A stretch of DNA of 64,000 nucleotides from JAIXWP01 sp046309775 (GTDB lineage Bacteria; Bacteroidota; Bacteroidia; Flavobacteriales_D; Sanyastnellaceae). A model generated the notes under the pieces. The model saw only the letters and a list, made by a program, of their open reading frames with translations. It made no database searches and was not told the DNA's origin. A program made the position numbers and the translations under genes. The stretch covers positions 1 to 64,000 of the forward strand of contig JBKCOM010000161.1 of the NCBI GenBank assembly GCA_046309775.1, read 5' to 3'. Shown here one piece after another: positions 26,549 through 34,501 of this stretch (the stretch's first letter is position 1; each line of letters begins with the position of its first letter).

Positions 26549-28789
26549 TTACCTCCAATCCTCTCTCTCCGATTGCACCATTGCACGACATTTATTAATC
26601 ACCGACTCCAACTCCTTTAAATTAACCGGCTTCGAAATAAAGCCATCAAATCCCGCCTCCTTCGCAAGCGCGCGATCTTCATTAAAAGCATTTGCTGTAA
26701 GGGCAATAACCCCCACCCTTCGAGTTCGGTATTTCATTGTTTGCTTAATTCTCTTACAGGTCTCGTAACCATCAATAATCGGCATCTGTATATCCAATAA
26801 AATAAGATCGTAACTATCTTCCATATAGGCCTCCAAGGCTTCCTTTCCATTTTCCACGATATCCAATTCTACACTCCAGGGCTGCATCATTAGTTCAAGA
26901 ACGCGCTGATTTATTTGATTATCCTCAGCCAACAACACACGAATGACATCTTCACTTCTCCTCGCGAGCACATTTAAATCCAAATCGACTAACCGCTGCT
27001 TTGTGCCAAACTTCAACTTAAAGGAAAAAGCGGAACCCTTACCTGGCGCTGATCTCACCTTTATCATTCCGCCCATCATTTTTACAATCTCCTGAGAAAT
27101 TACCAAACCCAGCCCTGTTCCGCCATATTTGCGCGAATAACCCTTTCCTCCTTGCTCGAAGGCTTGAAACAAATTTTCTATTTGCTCTTTTTCCATTCCT
27201 ATTCCTTCATCAATTACCTCAAACAATACTTCTTGCGAATCTGCTTTTCTATCTACGGTTAAAGCCCTCAGTCTTATAGTTCCATGTTCGGAGAATTTAA
27301 TCGCATTATTTAATAAGTTAATAATGACCTGATGCAACCTGACCGCATCGCCTAAATAATCAATATCGTCGCTGATATCTGTGGTAACTTCTAAAGAGAG
27401 CCCCTTTTCTTCAACTATCTGCTGGAATGAACGCGAAATTTGATGCACTTCGCTTTTCAAATCAAAAGGGAGTACTAGTAACTCCATTTTTCCCGCTTCA
27501 ATCTTTGAATAGTCTAAAACCATATTCACCAACTCCATCAAGTGTTTTGAACTATACTCCATAGTAGTTAAGTGCTCCTTTTGTTGCTGATTTAAATCTG
27601 TTCTTTTCAAAACCTGTAGCATTCCAATTACTCCATTCAATGGTGTTCGGATTTCATGGCTCATATTGGCAAGAAAAAAAGATTTAAACTCCGAGATCTT
27701 CTTTGCTCTCTCATAAGCATCCTCCAAATTAGTAATGGTTAGACTGAGATTTTTTTTTAGCAATAAAAACTGTCTATTCAATTGATCAACCTCGAGAATT
27801 GAAGGTGTTAATACTTGTTTGTCGTCTGATTCTTTAAATCGATTTTGGATAAAAGAGAAGATGTGTTCATTTAATCTTTTGATATCTCTCGTTAATATAT
27901 CAGACAAATAAAAAGTGAGGAAGACTAAGAGGCCAACAATCAAAAAGGAAATTACGAGTAAAACCTTTTTAAAATTGCTCTCAATTCTTTCAGAAATTTC
28001 CTGAATAGAAGACATCGCTGAGATAAAGTCTGCGTTCAAACTTTGAATTTCCCTTTGGACACTATCATAAATTCCACCCTCCATTCCGACACCAATTTGC
28101 AGATTGAAGCGAACCAAATCAAGAAACTTATTCTCGTAGTTTAAAAGTGCATTGTACGCTGGGCCATCAGGAGGATATTCTTTTAAAGTCGCATTTATCA
28201 ATTCCCTAAATTTTCTCACGTATGATGTATCGTTGCGTAATAAAAAATCTTTTTCATGGCGTCTAAGTTTATATATATCGGCTTCCTTCACCAATCCTGA
28301 TTCCTGCAGCATGTGTGCATAGCCCCTCATCGCTCCTTCGGCTCCATAATCCTTAAATCCTCTTAATAAATACAAATTTCGCATCACTCTCACAGAATCT
28401 ATAATCGCCTTGTTGCGCTGCCAAAGAGCCTTAAACATGTCTCTAACTTCATCCGATAAAATATTACTCTCTGCCCACAACATTTCAATCGCACGATTTG
28501 TATGCTCCTGCTGGGTGATAAACTTTTCAATATCCGAAGATTTAGAGTCGCTGTAAAATGAGGGTTGCTGATATCCGGAAACTATGAAATTCTGTAAATG
28601 AAAATTATTCTGAAGCGTTTGGTTATGCAGCTGTGTCGCATGATTAAAGGCCTGTTTCACTTTATCGCGTCGAGCCGACAAAATGAAATATAGACTTGTC
28701 CACACAAAAAAAGACAAGACAATTAAAATAAAACTAAATATAATCCTCCCCCTGAAAGAACTCAAGCTCTGTTTTAAAATCTTCCTCAT
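26549..28789 (-). CDS. Hybrid sensor histidine kinase with helical periplasmic sensor
   Basis: 746 residues. Two membrane helices (~17-37 and ~275-297) enclose a helical extracytoplasmic region that contains RRHEKDFLLRND near 177-187, a signature of HBM-like helical bimodular sensors. Then a coiled linker, the HisKA domain with phospho-acceptor His378 in NMSHEIRTPLNG, the ATPase domain with N box NLLNNAIKFS, DEGIGM and GGTGLGL, and a receiver domain (~615-735) with Asp666 in LILLDIQMP. It senses an unknown ligand and relays phosphate internally; no HPt or separate regulator gene is adjacent, so the output partner is elsewhere. Confidence 0.92.
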   Translation of the reverse strand: MRKILKQSLSSFRGRIIFSFILIVLSFFVWTSLYFILSARRDKVKQAFNHATQLHNQTLQNNFHLQNFIVSGYQQPSFYSDSKSSDIEKFITQQEHTNRAIEMLWAESNILSDEVRDMFKALWQRNKAIIDSVRVMRNLYLLRGFKDYGAEGAMRGYAHMLQESGLVKEADIYKLRRHEKDFLLRNDTSYVRKFRELINATLKEYPPDGPAYNALLNYENKFLDLVRFNLQIGVGMEGGIYDSVQREIQSLNADFISAMSSIQEISERIESNFKKVLLVISFLIVGLLVFLTFYLSDILTRDIKRLNEHIFSFIQNRFKESDDKQVLTPSILEVDQLNRQFLLLKKNLSLTITNLEDAYERAKKISEFKSFFLANMSHEIRTPLNGVIGMLQVLKRTDLNQQQKEHLTTMEYSSKHLMELVNMVLDYSKIEAGKMELLVLPFDLKSEVHQISRSFQQIVEEKGLSLEVTTDISDDIDYLGDAVRLHQVIINLLNNAIKFSEHGTIRLRALTVDRKADSQEVLFEVIDEGIGMEKEQIENLFQAFEQGGKGYSRKYGGTGLGLVISQEIVKMMGGMIKVRSAPGKGSAFSFKLKFGTKQRLVDLDLNVLARRSEDVIRVLLAEDNQINQRVLELMMQPWSVELDIVENGKEALEAYMEDSYDLILLDIQMPIIDGYETCKRIKQTMKYRTRRVGVIALTANAFNEDRALAKEAGFDGFISKPVNLKELESVINKCRAMVQSEREDWR

Positions 28790-28928
28790 AAAACGAAATT
28801 ACGCTTGCCAAACAGCTTTGGTTTCTTTAGGAATCACACCTTAACATAAAATTAAAATGGGCCTTTTTGGGGGTAAAATGCAACTAACAAGTACTATTTT
28901 TGGTTTTATCTTCATAACCTCAAGGATC

Positions 28929-30029
28929 ATGGGAAAGGTACGTCTTATAATAACATTCATAATAGGCTTCTCGATACTTTTGGCTTGTAAAAAGGACGAG
29001 GAAGAAGCGCCATTACCACCAAGCCCCGGACAACCAGAAACGGGAGTCAGTTTTGATCTAAGCCTTGTGCCCTACCAAAACTTATCACAATACCGCTTCT
29101 TTTCAGGTGACTTGAAAAATCTAGAGCCAAATACGAACGTATTGCCTTATGATGTTATAACACCACTTTTCTCTGATTACGCCAAGAAAAAGCGGTTCGT
29201 GTGGATGCCATCTGGCACACAAGCCTCATACGTTAGCGATCATGAAGTGCTCAACTTCCCGGAAGGAGCAGTGATGATTAAAAACTTTTATTACAACAAC
29301 GTCCAGCCAGAAAACGTAAAGAAAATTATTGAAACACGACTTATTTATAAGAAGAATGGTACTTGGCATTTTGCAGAATACGTTTGGAACGACGAGCAAA
29401 CCGAAGCAACTCTAGTAATGAATGGTCAGAATAAAACCATTGGTTGGATCGACGAAGACAATCAATTGCGGACAGTAAATTATAGAATTCCTTCAGAACA
29501 AGAGTGTTTTACTTGTCACAAGTCATACAATCAAGCTTCTCCAATTGGCCCGAAACCACAAAATCTGAATAAGTCAATTACCTACTCAGATGGGGCGTTC
29601 AATCAACTCGAAAAATGGGCTGCGGTTGGGTATCTCAATTCCATGAATACAGAAACAATCAATACTGTTGTTGATTGGACAGACGAGTCACAATCGCTGC
29701 GAGATCGTGTGCGTGCCTATGTCGACATGAATTGCGCTCATTGCCATCGCCAAGGGAGTCATTGTGATTATAGACCTATTAGACTCGCTTGGAATGAAAC
29801 TACGAATGATTCGAACCTCGGAATTTGCGTTAATCCAGATGAATTTGTAAACCCACAACTTACCAAAATCATCAGCAGAGGCAATCCTCTTCGATCAATG
29901 ATGTACTTCCGTATAAATACCACCACCGAACAATATCGCATGCCCCTACTGGGTCGAACTTTAATACACGAAGAAGCCGTGGAGCTACTCGAACAATATA
30001 TAGACTCGTTAGAACCCGCATGTCCATAA
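28929..30029 (+). CDS. SO2930-type diheme c-type cytochrome lipoprotein
   Basis: 366 residues from the ATG at 28929, which gives a clean lipoprotein signal (IITFIIGFSILLAC) followed by KKDEEE, an acidic signal for surface export in Bacteroidota. Two CxxCH heme sites: ECFTCHK and NCAHCHR. The segment VLPYDVITPLFSDYAKKKRFVWMP and FPEGAVMIKNFYY match the TIGR03806/SO2930 family. Expected to be a surface or outer-membrane electron carrier; partner unknown. The next gene follows after 16 bases. Confidence 0.85.
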   Translation: MGKVRLIITFIIGFSILLACKKDEEEAPLPPSPGQPETGVSFDLSLVPYQNLSQYRFFSGDLKNLEPNTNVLPYDVITPLFSDYAKKKRFVWMPSGTQASYVSDHEVLNFPEGAVMIKNFYYNNVQPENVKKIIETRLIYKKNGTWHFAEYVWNDEQTEATLVMNGQNKTIGWIDEDNQLRTVNYRIPSEQECFTCHKSYNQASPIGPKPQNLNKSITYSDGAFNQLEKWAAVGYLNSMNTETINTVVDWTDESQSLRDRVRAYVDMNCAHCHRQGSHCDYRPIRLAWNETTNDSNLGICVNPDEFVNPQLTKIISRGNPLRSMMYFRINTTTEQYRMPLLGRTLIHEEAVELLEQYIDSLEPACP

Positions 30030-30045
30030 ACCAAAATCCACTATT

Positions 30046-32025
30046 ATGAAATCTATCTTGACATCCTTCCTTCTATTAGGAATTGCCGCTGGAGCCTTTG
30101 CGCAAAGCTCCTGTGAATCTCCAGCACCTGCTGAAGTAGGCACGTTCAATGTCGCTGGTTTGACTGGCGAATTTGCTGGATACGCATGCAATGGAGTAAA
30201 CCTTGCAAACGGTGCCGCTTGGTACGCATTCACTCCAACCACCGACATGGGCGTTACCATAAGCAGTAACATCGCACCAACACAAGACACGCGATTATTT
30301 GTATTCTCTGGCGATTGCAACAACCTTCAATGTGAAGGTTATGACGACGATAGCGGTGGAGGATATTCTTCGATTCTTACTTTAGAATTTGATGCTAACG
30401 TCACTTATTATATAGTATGGGATGCCTTCTGGAGCGCAGAGCCCTTTTCCTTCAGCATTACAGAAACGGTAATAGTTCCATCACTCATTGAGTTTACAAC
30501 ACAGAACTTATCCATTTTTGCAGCCGCTGGTTCAGATTTCAATGGCGATGGCCGAGATGATGTTTTAGAGGTTTCGGGAAATCAAATCAATGTAGCCCTT
30601 CAACAAGAAAACGGAACGTTCACACCAGCAGCTTACGTGGCGAATAGTGTCGTTAATCCTCCTTCATGGTCATTAACCACTGGCGATTTGAACGATGATG
30701 GTCAACAAGACATCGTTTGCGGTGGAGGTAGCGGCGTTTCCATTCTCCTATCTCAAACAGGTTCGAATCAGTACACCGAATTCACAGTTACTGACTATGT
30801 CTTTTCGCAAAGAGGAAATTGTGTGGATCTGGATGCCGATGGTCTGCTTGATGTTTTCATGTGCCACGACGTAGCACCGAATGTTCGTTTCATGAACAAT
30901 GGAAATGGAACGTTTAACTTTTCTCAAGGCGGCCTTGGCGACACACCTGATGGTGGAAACTATGGAAGCGTATGGATTGATTATGACAACGATTGTGACA
31001 TGGATCTTTTCATCGCTAAGTGTAGAGGTGGCATGAGCGAAGCCAGCCGCAATCAATTGCACCGCAATAATGGCGATGGCACTTTCACTGATGTGAGTTT
31101 AGAGTCTGGACTTGCTGATTACGTGCAAACTTGGTCATCCGCTTGGGGCGATTTCGATAATGATGGAGATATGGATGCCGTGGTAGGAGCCAGTTCTTTT
31201 TCCACTGGACACCACAAGGTGATGCGCAATAATGGCGATGGCACATTCTCTGACGTCACCGAAGGTTCTGGTTGGGATACTTTCTTCGGCACCAGCATCG
31301 AGTATCAACCTGCGGACTTCAACAATGACGGTCTTGTGGACGTGATTGGCGGTGGAAATTATATCGCTGTAAACAATGGCAATTTCAATTTCACACTGTC
31401 TCCAGCAGAAGTTGGATCTGGCTGCATCGGTGACTTCAATAGCGACGGTTTTATGGACGTCGCTTCAGGCAACATGCTTTTCATTAACGAAGGAAACGAC
31501 AACAACTTCATCAAAGTCATCACCCAAGGAACCGAGAGTAACTCTGATGGAATTGGAGCAAGAGTAACCATTTTCACCGAAGATGGTGCTCAAATCAGAG
31601 ATATTAGAAGTGGAGAAGGATTCCGCCACATGAGCTCTAGTACGGCGCATTTCGGAATCGGAGAGCAAACTGCGATTTCCAAAATTGAAATCTGTTGGCC
31701 TTCAGGAATCATGGACGAAATCTTCAATCCAGAAATAAATACAACCATTATTGCGGTTGAAGGTGAAAACTCAGTTTCTGTTCAAGAAAATCAAACCACT
31801 TCTTTCGAAATATTCCCTAACCCAGTAGAAGATGTGCTTACCGTAAGTCTTGAGAACAACAACGCGCCCGCGAGAGTTGAAATTTTTGACATCAATGGCC
31901 GATTGGTTATAAATCAAACACTTCAATCAAACCAAATCGATGTGTCTCAGCTAAGCGGCGGTATATATACGGTAAAGCTCATTTCTAACAATGAAGTTGC
32001 CACTAAAAAAGTCTATAAAAAATAA
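30046..32025 (+). CDS. T9SS-secreted FG-GAP/ASPIC-UnbV repeat protein
   Basis: 659 residues with a signal peptide (FLLLGIAAGAFAQ). Residues ~20-145 are a PPC-like beta domain. Seven FG-GAP/VCBS calcium-binding repeats follow (DFNGDGRDDV, DLNDDGQQDI, DLDADGLLDV, DYDNDCDMDL, DFDNDGDMDA, DFNNDGLVDV, DFNSDGFMDV), an incomplete beta-propeller. Then the ASPIC/UnbV domain (SNSDGIGARVTIF, HMSSSTAHFGIGEQ) and a T9SS sorting domain (FEIFPNPVEDVLTV...). Directly behind the diheme cytochrome gene, likely the same operon. Role unknown. Confidence 0.88.
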   Translation: MKSILTSFLLLGIAAGAFAQSSCESPAPAEVGTFNVAGLTGEFAGYACNGVNLANGAAWYAFTPTTDMGVTISSNIAPTQDTRLFVFSGDCNNLQCEGYDDDSGGGYSSILTLEFDANVTYYIVWDAFWSAEPFSFSITETVIVPSLIEFTTQNLSIFAAAGSDFNGDGRDDVLEVSGNQINVALQQENGTFTPAAYVANSVVNPPSWSLTTGDLNDDGQQDIVCGGGSGVSILLSQTGSNQYTEFTVTDYVFSQRGNCVDLDADGLLDVFMCHDVAPNVRFMNNGNGTFNFSQGGLGDTPDGGNYGSVWIDYDNDCDMDLFIAKCRGGMSEASRNQLHRNNGDGTFTDVSLESGLADYVQTWSSAWGDFDNDGDMDAVVGASSFSTGHHKVMRNNGDGTFSDVTEGSGWDTFFGTSIEYQPADFNNDGLVDVIGGGNYIAVNNGNFNFTLSPAEVGSGCIGDFNSDGFMDVASGNMLFINEGNDNNFIKVITQGTESNSDGIGARVTIFTEDGAQIRDIRSGEGFRHMSSSTAHFGIGEQTAISKIEICWPSGIMDEIFNPEINTTIIAVEGENSVSVQENQTTSFEIFPNPVEDVLTVSLENNNAPARVEIFDINGRLVINQTLQSNQIDVSQLSGGIYTVKLISNNEVATKKVYKK

Positions 32026-32092
32026 TCTTAAATGATGTTGCGATGGTTTGCTTTTTGTAAGCTTGCAAAACATCATTACAAAAGAAATTTTT

Positions 32093-32533
32093 ATGAAAAA
32101 AATCATTTTAGCATTCGCATTTGTCGCCATTGCGCAAATCGCTTTTTCTCAGTATAAAATTGTAACAGTTGTTGAATCCATTGTTCCCGGTGGACTTGGG
32201 CGCTCTCGCATGTTGGAAACAGTAAGTGAGGTAGACTATAATCAATTTACAACTGAAAGAACCGAGGGTAAGGACTCCAAGCAGAAGGATATCGACCGCG
32301 GAGACATAAAGATTGATGGTTTTAAAGAAACCAAACTTCTCAATTTCTTCTCAATGGTCGGTATCAACTTTCAAAATATCGCCTCAAACGATGCTGTAGT
32401 CATTTCAAAGTTAAATGAAATGGAAGCTCAGGGCTATGAACTACTACACGTTGCAAGTGGCGTCGAAAGCGAAGGCGGAAAAGACGATGGTAACGGACTT
32501 TTCATCACTCGTTTTTATTTCAAAAAGAAATAA
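32093..32533 (+). CDS. Secreted DUF4177-like protein
   Basis: 146 residues from the ATG at 32093, which places a signal peptide (IILAFAFVAIAQIAFS) at the N-terminus; the frame is open back to 32048. The C-terminal half (LNEMEAQGYELLHVASG, LFITRFYFKK) has the DUF4177 pattern. No known function. Confidence 0.65.
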   Translation: MKKIILAFAFVAIAQIAFSQYKIVTVVESIVPGGLGRSRMLETVSEVDYNQFTTERTEGKDSKQKDIDRGDIKIDGFKETKLLNFFSMVGINFQNIASNDAVVISKLNEMEAQGYELLHVASGVESEGGKDDGNGLFITRFYFKKK

Positions 32534-32556
32534 CATCTTGTGAATGATTGTTCAGA

Positions 32557-32588
32557 TTTGCCTGAACCGCTTAAAAGTTGTATATTTG
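32557..32588 (+). promoter_or_regulatory. Promoter of the rimP-nusA-infB operon
   Basis: TTTG (32557-32560), 20-base spacer, TATATTTG (32581-32588): a near-ideal Bacteroidota promoter. It lies upstream of the terminator-like hairpin at 32619, so that hairpin is inside the leader. Confidence 0.75.
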
Positions 32589-32618
32589 CAACGCTTTAGG
32601 CACTGAAATATTCAAGTG

Positions 32619-32646
32619 AGAGGGGTCAAAAGCCCCTCTTTTTTTT
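32619..32646 (+). terminator. Terminator-like hairpin in the rimP leader (possible attenuator)
   Basis: AGAGGGG (32619-32625) pairs with CCCCTCT (32633-32639) around TCAAAAG, followed by eight T. It ends 41 bases before rimP and about 50 bases after the expected transcription start, so it either attenuates the operon or releases a short RNA. It may also end transcripts of the upstream gene. Confidence 0.7.
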
Positions 32647-32687
32647 GGATTAAATTGCAAATAAGTACTGTAAATCAATAGGTTACA

Positions 32688-33155
32688 ATGATCACAAAGG
32701 AGCAGGTAGCTGCATTAGTTGAGGAAAAAATAGCAGGAACGGACCTGTTTATTGTGGAGATTAATGTGAAACCGGGTAATAAGATTGATGTATTTATTGA
32801 TAGAGACAGTGGCTTGGCGCTAGAAGATTGTTTAAAGGTGAGTCGTCACGTTGAAGGCAATCTCGACCGTGAGGTGGAAGATTATTCTTTAGACGTCTCT
32901 TCTCCAGGCGTCGGAAGACCGCTTAAATTGAAGCGTCAATACTTCAAGAACATTGGCCGAAATGTGGACATTAAGTTACTAGACGGCTCAAAGTTGGAAG
33001 GCACGCTAACAGCAGCGGATGAAGAGAAAATCGTGGTTCATACAAGAACCAAGGAAGAAATAGAAGGCAAAAAAGGAAAAAAATGGGTGGAGCGAGATAC
33101 AGAAGTTCCATTCGACAGCATATCAGAAACAAAAATTACAATAAGCTTCAAATAA
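32688..33155 (+). CDS. rimP: Ribosome maturation factor RimP
   Basis: 155 residues, usual length. RimP helps assemble the 30S subunit. Seen: ALEDCLKVSRHVEGNLDRE and the conserved YSLDVSSPGVGRPLKLKRQYFKNIGRNVDI, then the Sm-like C-terminal domain. First gene of the conserved rimP-nusA-infB order. Confidence 0.95.
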   Translation: MITKEQVAALVEEKIAGTDLFIVEINVKPGNKIDVFIDRDSGLALEDCLKVSRHVEGNLDREVEDYSLDVSSPGVGRPLKLKRQYFKNIGRNVDIKLLDGSKLEGTLTAADEEKIVVHTRTKEEIEGKKGKKWVERDTEVPFDSISETKITISFK

Positions 33156-33166
33156 ATCATTGAAAA

Positions 33167-34402
33167 ATGAAAGGGGTTAACCTGTCAGAGGCATTCTCGG
33201 AATTCAAAGAATTCAAGAATATCGACCGCGAAACGATGACAAACATCTTAGCAGATGTTTTCCGTAACATGATTCTCAAGCGCTGGGGCGCCGACGATGG
33301 ATTCGACATTATTGTCAATTCAGATCGTGGCGACTTGGAAATTTGGCGTACACGCGAAATCGTGCCCGATGGGGAGCTCGATGACGAGGTGGCTCAAATT
33401 GAGATTTCACTCGCAAGAAAGATTGTTCCAGACTTGGAAATCGGCGAAGAATTGATTGAAGAAATCAAAATCGAAGATTTCGGACGTCGCAATGTGTTGG
33501 CAATGCGCCAAAACCTTGCCTCGCGCATCATGGAACTTGAAAAAGACCATATTTATCAAAAATATAAAGAGCGTGTTGGTGACATCATCGCTGGTGAGGT
33601 TTACCAGGTTTGGAAAAAAGAGATTCTCGTTCTCGATGATGAAAACAATGAGCTTTTACTTCCGAAAGAGCAACAAATCCCAAGCGATTTCTACAAAAAA
33701 GGCGATACGATTCGTGCCGTTGTATACAAGGTAGAAATGCGTAACAATTCTCCTCAAATCATTCTTAGCCGCACAGCGCCTGAGTTTTTGGAGAAATTAT
33801 TTGAACAAGAAGTTCCTGAAGTTTTCGACGGTTTGATTACTATCAAGAAAATCGTTCGCGAACCTGGAGAGCGCGCCAAAGTAGCGGTAGAAAGCTACGA
33901 CGACCGTATCGATCCAGTAGGCGCTTGCGTCGGTATGAAGGGTTCACGCATCCATAGCATCGTTCGCGAATTGCGCAACGAAAACATCGATGTGATACAA
34001 TATACCAATAACGAACAATTGCTTATTTCAAGAGCACTTGCTCCGGCAAAGATTTCAAGCATCAATCTCGACAGAGACAATGCAAAAGCAGATGTATTCC
34101 TAAAACCAGATCAAGTATCACTTGCAATCGGTAAGGGGGGGCACAATATCCGCCTCGCTGGCAGATTGACTGGATTTGAAATTGACGTTTACCGCGAAAA
34201 CGAGGCCGACATCGATGATGTGGATTTGGAAGAATTCTCAGACGAAATCGATGCATGGATCATCAGCGAATTGAAGGCAATTGGCTGTGATACCGCTCGC
34301 GCAGTACTCGAAATTCCAAAAGAAGATCTCGTGAAGAGAACAGATTTGGAAGAAGAAACAGTTGAAGAAGTTATTCGCATTCTCAAAGAGGAGTTCGAAT
34401 AA
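33167..34402 (+). CDS. nusA: Transcription termination/antitermination factor NusA
   Basis: 411 residues. N-terminal RNA-polymerase-binding domain, S1 domain (GDIIAGEVYQVWKKEILVL), two KH domains (RVDPVGACVG-type RIDPVGACVGMKGSRIHSIVREL and SLAIGKGGHNIRLAGRLTG). A short helical tail (AIGCDTARAVLEIPKEDLVKRTDLEEE) resembles one NusA C-terminal repeat. Eleven bases after rimP, same operon. Modulates pausing and termination. Confidence 0.95.
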   Translation: MKGVNLSEAFSEFKEFKNIDRETMTNILADVFRNMILKRWGADDGFDIIVNSDRGDLEIWRTREIVPDGELDDEVAQIEISLARKIVPDLEIGEELIEEIKIEDFGRRNVLAMRQNLASRIMELEKDHIYQKYKERVGDIIAGEVYQVWKKEILVLDDENNELLLPKEQQIPSDFYKKGDTIRAVVYKVEMRNNSPQIILSRTAPEFLEKLFEQEVPEVFDGLITIKKIVREPGERAKVAVESYDDRIDPVGACVGMKGSRIHSIVRELRNENIDVIQYTNNEQLLISRALAPAKISSINLDRDNAKADVFLKPDQVSLAIGKGGHNIRLAGRLTGFEIDVYRENEADIDDVDLEEFSDEIDAWIISELKAIGCDTARAVLEIPKEDLVKRTDLEEETVEEVIRILKEEFE

Positions 34403-34404
34403 TA

Positions 34405-34486
34405 TTTGTTTATATCTGTAAAGACTTATCTTTACACAAGTAGTTAAGAATTAGAGAGCAGAGTGCGGGGTCATTTTACCCCGCAC
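34405..34486 (+). promoter_or_regulatory. nusA-infB intergenic: possible promoter and strong hairpin
   Basis: TTTG at 34405-34408 and TATCTTTA at 34427-34434 are spaced 18 bases, a weak promoter candidate. Then a nine-base stem GTGCGGGGT (34463-34471) / ACCCCGCAC (34478-34486) around CATTTT, with no T tract. It shares GGGGTCA with the rimP leader hairpin and ends 15 bases before infB. Confidence 0.5.
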
Positions 34487-34501
34487 GACCAAATATAATT
34501 T

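Noticed and set aside
26365..26598. Reading frames across the palindrome cluster on both strands
   Set aside because: They consist of hairpins and homopolymers and have no protein-like features.
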